In this document: piece after piece, positions 32,806-41,981 of the stretch
Numbering within the stretch: position 1 is the stretch's first letter
How the letters are laid out: each line of letters begins with the position of its first letter
Source of the DNA: Flavobacteriaceae bacterium
Lineage (GTDB): Bacteria > Bacteroidota > Bacteroidia > Flavobacteriales > Flavobacteriaceae
Direction of reading: 5' to 3'
Assembly: GCA_003443635.1 (NCBI GenBank)
Contig: CP031964.1
Coordinates: 1,210,321 to 1,274,320, forward strand
DNA length: 64,000 nucleotides
Made by a program: the position numbers and the translations under genes
The notes under the pieces: generated by a model
Databases searched by the model: none
Told to the model about the DNA's origin: nothing
The model's input: only the letters and a program-made list of their open reading frames with translations

Positions 32806-33969
32806 ATGTCAAAAATATTAGTGATAGAAGATGAATCGGCAATTAGAAGAGTATTAGTTAAAATACTTTCTGAAGAAAATGATACTTATGAATTAGATGA
32901 AGCTGAAGATGGTTTAGTTGGTATTGATAAGATTAAAAAAGACGATTTCGATTTAGTGCTTTGTGATATAAAAATGCCTAAAATGGATGGTGTAGAAGTT
33001 CTAGAAGCTGTAAAAAAAATAAAACCAGAAATACCTATGATAATGATATCTGGGCATGGTGATTTAGATACAGCTGTAAACACAATGCGTTTAGGAGCAT
33101 TTGATTATATATCGAAACCACCAGATTTAAATAGGTTATTAAATACTGTAAGAAATGCGTTAGACAGAAAAGAACTTGTTGTAGAAAATAAACTTTTAAA
33201 GAAAAGAGTTAGTAAAAACTATGAAATGATTGGAGATAGTAAATCTATTTCCCAGATAAAAGAAATTATAGATAAAGTAGCTCCTACAGATGCAAGAGTG
33301 TTAATTACAGGACCTAATGGAACAGGTAAAGAATTAGTAGCACATTGGTTACATCAAAAAAGTGAACGCTCTAAAGGAGCAATGATAGAGGTAAATTGTG
33401 CTGCTATACCAAGTGAGTTAATTGAAAGTGAATTATTTGGCCATGTAAAAGGAGCTTTTACTTCGGCAAATAAAGATAGAGCAGGGAAATTTGAAGCAGC
33501 AAATGGAGGGACTATTTTTCTTGATGAAATAGGAGATATGAGTCTTTCTGCTCAGGCAAAAGTATTACGGGCATTACAAGAAAGTCGTATACAGCGTGTT
33601 GGTAGTGATAAAGATATTAAAGTGAATGTTAGAGTTGTAGCCGCAACAAATAAAAATTTACAAAAAGAAATTAAAGAAGGAAGATTTAGAGAAGATTTAT
33701 ATCATAGGCTTGCAGTAATTTTAATTAAGGTACCAGCATTAAATGATAGACGTGAAGATATTCCTTTATTAATTAATTATTTTGCTTCTAAAATTGCTAA
33801 TGAACAAGGAACCATCCAAAAAACATTTTCTACAAAAGCTACTAAATTACTTCAAGAATATGATTGGACAGGTAATATTAGAGAGTTACGTAATGTTGTA
33901 GAACGATTAATTATTTTAGGAGAAAAAGAAGTTAGTGAAACAGACGTAAAATTGTTTGCTTCTAAATAA
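32806..33969 (+). CDS. NtrC-like response regulator without a DNA-binding domain
   Basis: The 387-residue protein has a receiver domain (MSKILVIEDESAIRRVLVKIL; Asp in LVLCDIKMPKMDG) and a sigma-54-interaction AAA+ domain. The Walker A is ITGPNGTGKELVAHWLH, the Walker B is GGTIFLDEIGDM, and the R-finger region is RFREDLYHRLAVILIKVPAL. The sigma-54 contact loop reads GAFTSA instead of GAFTGA. The protein ends about 15 residues after the AAA+ domain (LREL..VERLIILGEKEVSETDVKLFASK), so the usual C-terminal Fis-type helix-turn-helix is missing. It may act on sigma-54 holoenzyme without binding DNA. It is the fourth gene of the operon. Confidence 0.9.
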   Translation: MSKILVIEDESAIRRVLVKILSEENDTYELDEAEDGLVGIDKIKKDDFDLVLCDIKMPKMDGVEVLEAVKKIKPEIPMIMISGHGDLDTAVNTMRLGAFDYISKPPDLNRLLNTVRNALDRKELVVENKLLKKRVSKNYEMIGDSKSISQIKEIIDKVAPTDARVLITGPNGTGKELVAHWLHQKSERSKGAMIEVNCAAIPSELIESELFGHVKGAFTSANKDRAGKFEAANGGTIFLDEIGDMSLSAQAKVLRALQESRIQRVGSDKDIKVNVRVVAATNKNLQKEIKEGRFREDLYHRLAVILIKVPALNDRREDIPLLINYFASKIANEQGTIQKTFSTKATKLLQEYDWTGNIRELRNVVERLIILGEKEVSETDVKLFASK

Positions 33970-33984
33970 ATTATTTAATCTATT

Positions 33985-34863
33985 ATGAGAGAAGTTGATA
34001 TTGACCAATTTAAAGTAACTAATCCAATTGTTTTAGAAAGAGAATCAACAGTTTTTGATTTAAAAGTTGAAGAAGAGATTGTTGAAAAAGAACTTAAAAA
34101 AGTTAGAAAAAAACTCGGAAAATTACAAGATACACTTTATGCTCATGGTAAATATGCAGTTTTAATTTGTATACAAGGGATGGATACTGCTGGAAAAGAT
34201 AGTATGATTCGAGAAGTGTTTAAAGATTTTAATACAAGGGGAATTATAGTACATAGTTTTAAAGTTCCAACAGAATTAGAACTTAAACACGATTTTATTT
34301 GGCGTCACTATATTGCACTTCCATCACGTGGGAAATTTGGAGTGTTTAATAGAACACATTATGAAAATGTTTTAGTAACAAGAGTACATCCAGAATATAT
34401 TTTGAGTGAGAATTTGCCAAATGTTAACTCTACAAAAGATATAAATGATGTATTTTGGAATAGGCGTTTTGATCAAATAAATAATTTCGAAAAACACATT
34501 GCAGAGAATGGGACAATCATTTTTAAATTCTTTTTAAACCTATCTAAAGAAGAACAAAAAAATCGTTTACTACGTCGTTTAGAAAAACAAGAAAAGAATT
34601 GGAAATTCTCACCTGGAGATTTAAAAGAACGAAAATTATGGGATGAGTATCAATTTTGTTATGAAGATGCTATAAATAGAACATCAAAAGCACATGCACC
34701 TTGGTTTGCAATTCCTGCAGATAATAAACCTACAGCAAGATATATTGTTGCTAGAATTATATATGATACTTTAAAAAAGTATACAGATATAAAAGAGCCA
34801 GAATTAGACGATGAAATTAAAAATAACATTGAATTGTATAGACAACAACTCAATAATGAGTAA
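33985..34863 (+). CDS. polyphosphate kinase 2 family protein
   Basis: The 292-residue protein is a PPK2-type polyphosphate:nucleotide phosphotransferase. Walker A is CIQGMDTAGKDSMIREVF (about residues 62-79). The lid and catalytic regions are HDFIWRHYIALPSRGKFGVFNRTHYENVLVTRVHP and FFLNLSKEEQKNRLLRRLEKQEKNWKFSPGDLKER. Members use polyphosphate to phosphorylate nucleoside mono- or diphosphates; the subclass is not decided here. It is the last gene of the operon and is followed by a terminator. Confidence 0.93.
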   Translation: MREVDIDQFKVTNPIVLERESTVFDLKVEEEIVEKELKKVRKKLGKLQDTLYAHGKYAVLICIQGMDTAGKDSMIREVFKDFNTRGIIVHSFKVPTELELKHDFIWRHYIALPSRGKFGVFNRTHYENVLVTRVHPEYILSENLPNVNSTKDINDVFWNRRFDQINNFEKHIAENGTIIFKFFLNLSKEEQKNRLLRRLEKQEKNWKFSPGDLKERKLWDEYQFCYEDAINRTSKAHAPWFAIPADNKPTARYIVARIIYDTLKKYTDIKEPELDDEIKNNIELYRQQLNNE

Positions 34864-34868
34864 TCCTG

Positions 34869-34892
34869 AAATCCAGTTTTAAACTGGATTTT
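34869..34892 (+). terminator. intrinsic terminator of the ABC-MscS-NtrC-PPK2 operon
   Basis: The arms AATCCAGTTT and AAACTGGATT form a stem of ten pairs around a one-base centre, followed by a T run. It lies a few bases after the PPK2 stop. Confidence 0.85.
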
Positions 34893-34958
34893 TTTATAAT
34901 TAATTATTAGATTATAAACGCTAAGAAGTAGTATATTTAGCCTTTTAAAATTACTATA

Positions 34959-36329
34959 ATGAAATATTTTATTTTTCTACTAGCACTATCTTTAACAGTG
35001 CCAACATTTTCACAAACTGATGCCGAAAATATTAAAAAGATTTATGATAACTCTCTTAGCAATGGAAAAAGCTACGAATGGTTAGATTATTTATCTAATG
35101 GTATTGGAGGGCGATTGTCAGGGTCTGAAAATGCAGAAAGAGCAGTACAATGGACCAAAGCTGAAATGGATAAACTAGGTTTTGATAAAGTATGGTTGCA
35201 ACCTGTAATGGTTCCAAAATGGGTAAGAGGAAATCCTGAAGAAGCACATATAGAAACTATTGATGGTAAAGCTATAAAAGTAAATATTTGCGCTCTTGGA
35301 GGCTCTGTGTCTACACCTGTTTCTGGCTTAAAAGCAGAAGTGATTGAAGTGCAAGGTCTAGAAGAATTAGAAACTCTAGGTAGAGAAAATTTAGAAGGTA
35401 AAATTGTGTTTTTTAACCGTCCATTAGACCCAACATTAATTAATACATTTAGTGCTTATGGAGGTGCAGTAGACCAACGTGGAAATGGAGCAAGAGAAGC
35501 TAGTAAATATGGAGCAGTTGGTGCAATTGTGCGCTCTATGAATTTGCGTTTGGACGATTTTCCTCATACAGGCGGTATCCGTTACGGAGACCAACCATTA
35601 AATGAGCGTATTCCTTCAGCAGCAATAAGTACAAATGATGCAGAGTTGCTAAGTGAGATGTTAAAAGAAGATAAGAAAATAAAATTCTATTTTAAACAAA
35701 ATTGTGAACAGTTAGAAGATGTATTATCTCATAATGTGATTGGAGAAATTACAGGAAGCGAATTTCCAGATGAATATATTGTAGTAGGAGGACACTTGGA
35801 TTCTTGGGATTTGGGAGATGGATCTCATGACGATGGTGCAGGGTGTATGCAGTCTATGGATGTGATAAGATTACTAACAGCATCTGGGATAAAACCAAAA
35901 CGTAGTATTAGAGTAGTGCTATTTATGAATGAGGAAAATGGACTTCGTGGAGGAACAGAATATGCTAGAGTAGCTAAAGAAAAAGGAGAGAATCATATTT
36001 TTGCTTTAGAGAGTGACTCAGGAGGATTTACACCTAGAGGATTTATATTTGACTCTAACGATACAAGTTTTAATAAAGTGCTAAGTTGGAAGTCATTATT
36101 TAGACCTTATTTAATTCATTTTTTTGAACAGGGAGGGAGTGGTGCTGATATTGGACCTCTTAAATCTAATACAACAGTTTTAGCTGGATTGAGACCAGAT
36201 TCACAACGTTATTTTGATTACCACCATACTTCTATCGATAAATTTGATGCAATTAATAAGCGTGAGTTAGAACTAGGAGCTGCAACAATGGCATCATTAA
36301 TTTATTTGGTAGACAAATATGGGTTTTAG
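34959..36329 (+). CDS. secreted M28 family zinc peptidase
   Basis: The 456-residue protein has a signal peptide (MKYFIFLLALSLTVPTFSQ) and resembles plasma glutamate carboxypeptidase-like (M28) enzymes. A PA domain is inserted (SGLKAEVIEVQGLEEL, GREASKYGAVGAIVRSMNL). The zinc ligands are the His of VVVGGHLDSWD, the Asp of SHDDGAG, the Glu pair of MNEENGLRGG, and the later D/H of ESDSGG and YHHTSIDKFD. It probably hydrolyses dipeptides in the periplasm. It is monocistronic or shares a transcript with the DinB-like gene 31 bases on. Confidence 0.93.
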   Translation: MKYFIFLLALSLTVPTFSQTDAENIKKIYDNSLSNGKSYEWLDYLSNGIGGRLSGSENAERAVQWTKAEMDKLGFDKVWLQPVMVPKWVRGNPEEAHIETIDGKAIKVNICALGGSVSTPVSGLKAEVIEVQGLEELETLGRENLEGKIVFFNRPLDPTLINTFSAYGGAVDQRGNGAREASKYGAVGAIVRSMNLRLDDFPHTGGIRYGDQPLNERIPSAAISTNDAELLSEMLKEDKKIKFYFKQNCEQLEDVLSHNVIGEITGSEFPDEYIVVGGHLDSWDLGDGSHDDGAGCMQSMDVIRLLTASGIKPKRSIRVVLFMNEENGLRGGTEYARVAKEKGENHIFALESDSGGFTPRGFIFDSNDTSFNKVLSWKSLFRPYLIHFFEQGGSGADIGPLKSNTTVLAGLRPDSQRYFDYHHTSIDKFDAINKRELELGAATMASLIYLVDKYGF

Positions 36330-36360
36330 TCATTTTTAATAAAGTACAGTTTTAGTAATA

Positions 36361-36891
36361 ATGATTTCTACACAAGAAAATAATAGATTGCCTTATTATG
36401 AAATTCCTGAATATTCAGAAGTTTATAATGCTGGCACAGTAGCTGCAAGAATGATTGATGGCTTAGGATTTCGTTATTATTGGGCAACAGAAGGGCTAGT
36501 TGAAAAGGATTTGAAATTTAAAATTAGTATTGATGCTCGTTCTGCAGATGAAACATTGGATCATATATTAAATTTATCCAGATACACTTTAAATGCTGCA
36601 TTAAAACAAACCAATGAAGGTGGAACTTATCTGAAAATGTCATTTTTAGAAACGCGAAAGAAAACTTTAGAAAATTTAAAAACGGCTGCAGATATTTTAA
36701 GAAAAAACTCAGATCTTTCCGAAAATGAATTGGAATTTAATGAACAATCTAAATATCCATTTTGGAATGTAATTAATGGACCTATTGCAGACGCCATTTG
36801 GCATTGCGGACAAATAGTAGCTTCAAGACGTGCTTCAGGAAATCCTATAAATTCGAAGGTAAGCGTGTTATCAGGTAAAATTGTAATTTAA
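36361..36891 (+). CDS. DinB-like four-helix metal-binding protein
   Basis: The 176-residue protein contains helices with the DinB/YfiT pattern: LDHILNLSRYTLNAALK carries the first His, and NGPIADAIWHCGQIVASRRASGNPI the HxxH-like metal region (here WHCGQ). The first Tyr-rich part, MIDGLGFRYYWATEGLVEKDLKF, belongs to a flavobacterial subgroup. DinB-type proteins are thiol transferases or unknown. Its stop codon overlaps that of the convergent transglutaminase-like gene (shared TTAA at 36888-36891). Confidence 0.75.
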   Translation: MISTQENNRLPYYEIPEYSEVYNAGTVAARMIDGLGFRYYWATEGLVEKDLKFKISIDARSADETLDHILNLSRYTLNAALKQTNEGGTYLKMSFLETRKKTLENLKTAADILRKNSDLSENELEFNEQSKYPFWNVINGPIADAIWHCGQIVASRRASGNPINSKVSVLSGKIVI

Positions 36892-37862
36892 TCTATTGTA
36901 TTTACTTTAAAACTAACTATGGGGTAGGATTTATAGAATAAAGTGAGATTAGAGTTTTCCTTTTTAGGGGATTTAATTTTTGCCCTGTAGGTGCTATCAT
37001 ATTGTTCTATAATTTCAAGTTTACTTGCATGCTTATCACCTGTATATGTATAAGAATATTCTTTGTCTTTATTGTTAATTTTATCAAAGTTAATTATCAC
37101 ATGTTTGGTTTTTTTTGAAACTTTTAATACTCCTTTCATGTCAGTTAATTTAAAATTAGAAACAAAATAATTAGGATGCAGAAAAGGTTTTGAAAAGAAC
37201 TGTTTTTTAGATATATAATTAGATGTTAATTGCCACTTAGAGTTTGCAGGAAAGTGGCTAGTGATTAACTCATCTGGATCAGTAAAAAAATAATAATTAT
37301 AAAAATCTTTTAAGAATTTTTTGTTTTTGAGGCTTAAATATGTGTTTGCCCAAGTTGCATCTATAAACTTCCATTTATTATTAATTTTAACAGCATTCCA
37401 AGCATGATTTTTAAATGATTTTTTTGCACCTATGTCATTAATATCTGCTTTTGCATAACCAATAATTACTTCAGATTCAATATTTAATAAATCGCATAGT
37501 TTTTGAAACGTAAGAGAGAAACCATAACAATTTGCTCGTTTTTTTGAAATAGTTTCTTCAATTTGTTTTGCCTCTTTATTTTTTTGTTTACGTTCCCTAT
37601 CATATTCAGAAAAATACATTTCAATACTGGAGTTTACTATAGTGCTTTTATCAGTATAATAATTAATATTATATGCAAGCCAACTGTAAATAGCTCTAAC
37701 TTTTTCCTCATCAGAATCAAAATCATTGCTTATTCTTTGACTTAAAATATTTAAATTTATATAGCTTGGATATTCTCTGACTTTAGAATCAATTTTTTGA
37801 TATTCCTGAGAAAATACCAGGAATGGCAATAGCATTAATATTAAAATTGTTGTTTTTCTCAT
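36888..37862 (-). CDS. secreted transglutaminase-like cysteine protease-fold protein
   Basis: I start at ATG 37862 (MRKTTILILMLLPFLVFSQ), a clean signal peptide, giving 324 residues; the extended frame from TTG 37880 is rejected. The transglutaminase core has the Cys in KKRANCYGFSLTFQKLCD, the His in FKNHAWNAVKINNKWKFIDATW, and the Asp in that same segment, so a full Cys-His-Asp triad is present. The C-terminal region is beta-rich. Such proteins are periplasmic peptidases or transglutaminases; the substrate is unknown. It is monocistronic. Confidence 0.85.
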   Translation of the reverse strand: MRKTTILILMLLPFLVFSQEYQKIDSKVREYPSYINLNILSQRISNDFDSDEEKVRAIYSWLAYNINYYTDKSTIVNSSIEMYFSEYDRERKQKNKEAKQIEETISKKRANCYGFSLTFQKLCDLLNIESEVIIGYAKADINDIGAKKSFKNHAWNAVKINNKWKFIDATWANTYLSLKNKKFLKDFYNYYFFTDPDELITSHFPANSKWQLTSNYISKKQFFSKPFLHPNYFVSNFKLTDMKGVLKVSKKTKHVIINFDKINNKDKEYSYTYTGDKHASKLEIIEQYDSTYRAKIKSPKKENSNLTLFYKSYPIVSFKVNTID

Positions 37863-37981
37863 TGTAGATAAAGCTATCAAAAATTATTCCATTAAATTAT
37901 TGATTTTTGAGCATATTTTTAGAAAATAGATTTATTATTTTTTCCTTAACTTTATATTCAAACCAACTAAAAGCACAAAAA

Positions 37982-38347
37982 ATGATCGATTTAATTTTTA
38001 CTATTGCGAACCTATCGGGCGGAATTTTATTAGGATTAGCTACTTTAGATAAATGGGATGGGGAAAAAGATTTTTTTAATAAAATTGCAGGTGTATTAGC
38101 ACCTTTTCAAACTATAATAGGAGGAGCACTAGTTATTGCGGGATTTTTAAATATATTTAGAGGAGGAAGTATTAATTTGTTAATGAATATTTTAAGCTTA
38201 CTTGGTGGGTTTTTATTATTAACTCATGTTTTAGGAAAAGCTCCTGCTTTTAAAGAAGCATTACAAAAACTATCAACTAAATTAATGCCTTTTAAAGCGA
38301 TTATAGGTATTGCATTACTGGTTATAGGTGTATTGCGTATTTTTTAA
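37982..38347 (+). CDS. four-helix membrane protein, unrecognised family
   Basis: The frame from ATG 37982 gives 121 residues (MIDLIFTIANLSGGILLGLATLDKWDG). An upstream TTG (37907) adds 25 residues that look like untranslated DNA and lie near a TAACTTTA box (37953-37960), so it is not used. Hydrophobic helices alternate with short Gly-rich loops (FQTIIGGALVIAGFLNIFRGG and FKAIIGIALLVIGVLRIF), and the first and second halves resemble each other, suggesting an internal duplication. It could be a small transporter or a membrane-organising protein. The DUF1801 gene follows five bases downstream. Confidence 0.7.
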   Translation: MIDLIFTIANLSGGILLGLATLDKWDGEKDFFNKIAGVLAPFQTIIGGALVIAGFLNIFRGGSINLLMNILSLLGGFLLLTHVLGKAPAFKEALQKLSTKLMPFKAIIGIALLVIGVLRIF

Positions 38348-38352
38348 TACAT

Positions 38353-38709
38353 GTGAATCCTGCCGAAAATTATATACTCAATCAGCCAGAGCCATATTGC
38401 ACTATCATAATGCAATTGCAAATTATTATAGAGAGAACGTTACCTGAAGCTGAGCTATTGTTCAAATGGAAAGTACCTTTTTATTATATAGATAAAAGAC
38501 CTTTATGCTATCTTAATCATACAAAAGATTATGTTGATTTAGGATTTTGGAATTCATCACACTTAACTACTCATCTTGAATACTTAATAAGTGCAGATCG
38601 AAAAAAAATAAAATCGTTACGATACAAATCTGTTCGAGACATTAATAATAACGTTTTAACAGAAATTTTACAAAATGCGTATTTAGTAAGAAATAAAAAA
38701 TTCTGGTAA
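38353..38709 (+). CDS. DUF1801 domain protein (YdhG-like)
   Basis: The 118-residue protein starts at a GTG (MNPAENYILNQPEPYCTIIMQLQIIIERTLPEAELLFKWKVPFYYIDKRPLCYLN). The ILNQPEP start, the helix ERTLPEAE, the KWKVPFYY strand and VDLGFWNS are typical of DUF1801, a small alpha/beta fold of unknown function related to iron-binding YdhG/frataxin-like proteins. It is probably co-transcribed with the membrane protein before it. It is convergent with the CDGSH gene four bases away. Confidence 0.85.
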   Translation: MNPAENYILNQPEPYCTIIMQLQIIIERTLPEAELLFKWKVPFYYIDKRPLCYLNHTKDYVDLGFWNSSHLTTHLEYLISADRKKIKSLRYKSVRDINNNVLTEILQNAYLVRNKKFW

Positions 38710-38713
38710 ATGA

Positions 38714-38950
38714 TTAATTATGAGATCCATCGCAATATGGTGGGTTTTTAGTTTGCTTACAAGTACATAAATAAGCTTCTGTAGTTTCTATAGCGTCAAA
38801 TGTCATGGGTGGAGTAGCATTTTTAGCTCTATGTTCTCCATTGCAAAACGGTTGATTTTCGCTATGCCCACATGTACACCAAGAATATTTTTTTCCAGCT
38901 TCTAATTCACATTTAATAGGAGAATCTCCTCCTCTTACATTATTATTCAT
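38714..38950 (-). CDS. double CDGSH iron-sulfur protein
   Basis: The 78-residue protein contains two CDGSH motifs: CTCGHSENQPFCNGEH (about residues 25-40) and CTCKQTKNPPYCDGSH (about 62-77). Each supplies the C-x-C-x2-[ST]-x3-P-x-C-[DN]-G-x-H ligands for a 2Fe-2S cluster with three Cys and one His. Tandem CDGSH proteins are found in bacteria as electron-transfer or cluster-transfer proteins. It is monocistronic and ends almost at the stop codon of the DUF1801 gene. Confidence 0.92.
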   Translation of the reverse strand: MNNNVRGGDSPIKCELEAGKKYSWCTCGHSENQPFCNGEHRAKNATPPMTFDAIETTEAYLCTCKQTKNPPYCDGSHN

Positions 38951-39033
38951 ATTTAATTTACTTAAATGATTTTAAGTAAAATTATGATTTTTAAAATAAG
39001 CTAATTATAATTAATATGTTAAACTTTTAAAAT

Positions 39034-39855
39034 TTAATTTAGATTAGTAATTGTTTTTCTAATACGAACTAAATTGTTGAGTAAACCTTCGAGGTATTGT
39101 AGATCTAGCATATTTGCACCATCACTTTTTGCATTTGCAGGATCAAAATGTGTTTCAATAAATAAACCATCTACATAATTTACTACACCAGCTCTAGCTA
39201 TAGTTTCAATCATATCTGGTCGGCCTCCAGTAACGCCACTGGTTTGATTTGGTTGTTGTAAAGAATGTGTGACATCTAAAATAGTTGGAGCATATTGTCG
39301 CATAGTAGGAATACCTCTAAAATCAACAATCATATCTTGATAACCAAACATAGTGCCTCTATCTGTAATCCATGCTTTTTCGTTTCCAGCATCTTTTACT
39401 TTCTGTACAGCATGTTTCATGGCTTCAGGGCTCATAAATTGCCCTTTTTTTAAATTTACTACTTTACCTGTTTTTGCAGCAGCAACTACAAGATCAGTTT
39501 GACGTACTAAAAATGCTGGAATTTGTAAAACATCAACATACTCAGCAGCTTTTTTAGCATCAGAAACTTCATGAATATCGGTCACTGTTGGAACGTTAAA
39601 CGTTTCTGAAACTTTTTTGAGTATTTTTAAAGCTTTTTCATCTCCAATACCCGTAAAGCTATCAATTCTACTACGATTAGCTTTTTTAAAGCTTCCTTTA
39701 AAAATATATGGAATTTTAAGATCATTTGTAATGGCTATAACTTTTTCAGCAATACGTAATGCCATATCTTCATTTTCGATAGCACAAGGCCCAGCTAGTA
39801 AGAAGAAATTATTAGAATCTATATGTTTTAATTTGGGTACTAAATTAAGTTGCAT
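39034..39855 (-). CDS. kdsA: 3-deoxy-8-phosphooctulonate synthase
   Basis: The 273-residue protein starts with FLLAGPCAIENEDMALRIAEKV, contains IPYIFKGSFKKANRSRIDSFTGIG, VPTVTDIHEVSDA, DVLQIPAFLVRQTDL and LKKGQFMSPEAMKHAVQKV, and ends with ARAGVVNYVDGLFIETHFDPANAKSDG. These are class I KDO-8-P synthase motifs; GPCAIE and ETHxDP bind phosphoenolpyruvate and the metal. It condenses arabinose-5-phosphate with PEP, for lipopolysaccharide core. It is monocistronic, with TAACTTTG as promoter box (39875-39882). Confidence 0.95.
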   Translation of the reverse strand: MQLNLVPKLKHIDSNNFFLLAGPCAIENEDMALRIAEKVIAITNDLKIPYIFKGSFKKANRSRIDSFTGIGDEKALKILKKVSETFNVPTVTDIHEVSDAKKAAEYVDVLQIPAFLVRQTDLVVAAAKTGKVVNLKKGQFMSPEAMKHAVQKVKDAGNEKAWITDRGTMFGYQDMIVDFRGIPTMRQYAPTILDVTHSLQQPNQTSGVTGGRPDMIETIARAGVVNYVDGLFIETHFDPANAKSDGANMLDLQYLEGLLNNLVRIRKTITNLN

Positions 39856-39874
39856 TTGTTCTGTATTTATAGCG

Positions 39875-39882
39875 CAAAGTTA
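39875..39882 (-). promoter_or_regulatory. -7 promoter box of kdsA (TAACTTTG)
   Basis: An exact TAnnTTTG match on the minus strand, ending 19 bases before the ATG at 39855. Confidence 0.6.
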
Positions 39883-40122
39883 CATAAAATATATGCGTTT
39901 AAATTTAAATTATTATTGAGGTCAATAAAGAAATACTTTAAAAAAGCATTTAAATTAATGTCAAGTCATTTTACAAAATGTAATCTTGTTTAGAGTTTAA
40001 TTTCAGTTTCAAAAAAATACAATACTAAACAATAAATAACATGACTTAAATAGCTGACAACCATTATGTTTTAAAGAAGCTTAAAAGAATGATTAAAAAT
40101 CTAATCTTAATAAAATAAGACG

Positions 40123-40130
40123 TACCTTTG
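40123..40130 (+). promoter_or_regulatory. -7 promoter box of typA (TACCTTTG)
   Basis: An exact TAnnTTTG match, 24 bases before the ATG at 40155. Flavobacterial housekeeping genes commonly have this TACCTTTG form with a purine-rich leader after it. Confidence 0.6.
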
Positions 40131-40154
40131 CACGCTTAAAATAAAAGTGTCACT

Positions 40155-41954
40155 ATGACTAATATTAAAAATATTGCAATCATTGCTCACGTCGATCATG
40201 GTAAAACAACTTTGGTAGATAAAATTATGTATCACTGTCAGTTATTTCGTGAAAACGAAAATACAGGAGATTTAATTTTAGATAATAACGATTTAGAGCG
40301 AGAACGTGGAATTACAATTACATCTAAGAATGTATCTGTAATATATAAAGACACAAAAATTAATATTATTGATACTCCTGGTCACGCCGATTTTGGTGGA
40401 GAAGTTGAGCGAGTACTTAATATGGCAGATGGTGTTTTATTATTAGTAGACGCTTTTGAAGGCCCAATGCCACAAACACGTTTTGTATTACAAAAAGCTA
40501 TAGATCTTGGTTTAAAACCTTGTGTGGTAGTTAATAAAGTAGATAAAGAAAATTGTACCCCAGAAGAAGTACATGAAAAAGTTTTTGATTTAATGTTTGA
40601 GCTTGGTGCTGAAGAGTGGCAGTTAGATTTTCCAACAGTTTATGGTTCTGCAAAGAATAATTGGATGAGTGAAGATTGGAAAAACCAAACTGAAAATATA
40701 GAGCCGTTATTAGATATGGTAATAGAGCATATTCCTGCTCCTACAATACCAGAAGGAAATACACAAATGTTAATCACATCATTAGATTTCTCTTCATTTA
40801 CTGGACGTATTGCAATTGGACGTTTAACTCGTGGCGAACTTAAAGTTGGACAAAACATCACTTTAGTAAAAAGAGATGGGAGTATTGTAAAAAATAAAAT
40901 TAAAGAACTTCATATTTTTGAAGGGTTAGGACGTAAGAAAGTTGAAGAAGTACAAACAGGAGATATTTGTGCAATTGTTGGTTTAGAAGGATTTGAAATT
41001 GGAGATACAGTTGCAGATTTTGAAGCCCCACAAGGTTTAAAAACAATTGCTATTGATGAACCAACAATGAGTATGTTATTTACGATAAACGATTCCCCTT
41101 TCTTTGGTAAAGATGGAAAATTTGTAACATCTCGCCATATAAAAGATCGTTTGACCAAAGAGCTTGAAAAGAATTTAGCATTAAGAGTTGAAGAAACTAA
41201 TAGTGCTGATAAATTTATGGTTTTTGGTCGTGGAGTATTGCATTTATCTGTTTTAATAGAAACAATGCGTCGTGAAGGGTATGAATTACAGATTGGCCAA
41301 CCTCAAGTAATTATAAAAGAAATTGATGGGGTTAAGTGTGAACCTGTAGAAGAAATGACTATAGATTTACCAGAGCATGTATCTGGTAAAGCGATAGAAA
41401 TGGTAACGCTTCGTAAAGGAGAAATGCTAAGTATGGAAGCTAAAGGTGAGCGTATGGTATGTGAGTTTATAGTACCTTCTCGTGGTATTATAGGCTTACG
41501 TAATCAATTACTAACAGCAACAGCTGGAGAAGCAATAATGGCACATCGATTTAAAGAATATCAACCTCTAAAAGGAGGTATTCCTGAACGTCAAAACGGT
41601 AGTTTAGTTTCTATGGAAAAAGGAACAGCAATTCCCTATTCTATAGATAAATTACAAGATAGAGGTAAGTTTTTTGTAGATCCAGGTGAAGATATTTACG
41701 AAGGTCAAGTTATTGGAGAAAACTCTCGTGGAGATGACATGACGGTAAACATTACTAAAACTAAAAAATTAAGTAATGTACGTTCTTCTGGGGCTGACGA
41801 TAAAGCGAAGATTGTCCCTGCAATTAAATTTTCGTTAGAAGAAGCTTTAGAATACATTCAAAAAGATGAATATGTAGAAGTTACACCTAACCATTTACGT
41901 TTACGTAAAATTTATCTAACAGAAGTAGAACGTAAACGCAATAAGATTATTTAA
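40155..41954 (+). CDS. typA: ribosome-associated GTPase TypA/BipA
   Basis: The 599-residue protein starts IAIIAHVDHGKTTLVDKIMY (G1). It continues with ERERGITITSKN (G2), IIDTPGHADFGGEVER (G3) and VVNKVDK (G4). Domains II, III and V plus the TypA-specific C-terminal domain follow (SNVRSSGADDKAKIVPAIKFSLEEALEYIQKDEYVEVTP). TypA is a translational GTPase needed for ribosome assembly and cold or stress growth. It is monocistronic, with a terminator at 41982-42013. Confidence 0.96.
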   Translation: MTNIKNIAIIAHVDHGKTTLVDKIMYHCQLFRENENTGDLILDNNDLERERGITITSKNVSVIYKDTKINIIDTPGHADFGGEVERVLNMADGVLLLVDAFEGPMPQTRFVLQKAIDLGLKPCVVVNKVDKENCTPEEVHEKVFDLMFELGAEEWQLDFPTVYGSAKNNWMSEDWKNQTENIEPLLDMVIEHIPAPTIPEGNTQMLITSLDFSSFTGRIAIGRLTRGELKVGQNITLVKRDGSIVKNKIKELHIFEGLGRKKVEEVQTGDICAIVGLEGFEIGDTVADFEAPQGLKTIAIDEPTMSMLFTINDSPFFGKDGKFVTSRHIKDRLTKELEKNLALRVEETNSADKFMVFGRGVLHLSVLIETMRREGYELQIGQPQVIIKEIDGVKCEPVEEMTIDLPEHVSGKAIEMVTLRKGEMLSMEAKGERMVCEFIVPSRGIIGLRNQLLTATAGEAIMAHRFKEYQPLKGGIPERQNGSLVSMEKGTAIPYSIDKLQDRGKFFVDPGEDIYEGQVIGENSRGDDMTVNITKTKKLSNVRSSGADDKAKIVPAIKFSLEEALEYIQKDEYVEVTPNHLRLRKIYLTEVERKRNKII

Positions 41955-41981
41955 TACTACTAATTAAATATCAATATATTT

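Larger units (their letters stand above)
39856..40154. other. intergenic region of about 300 bases between kdsA and typA
   Basis: It holds the divergent promoters of kdsA (leftward, 39875-39882) and typA (rightward, 40123-40130). Between them I see AT-rich sequence without a frame, hairpin or repeat. Confidence 0.5.
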
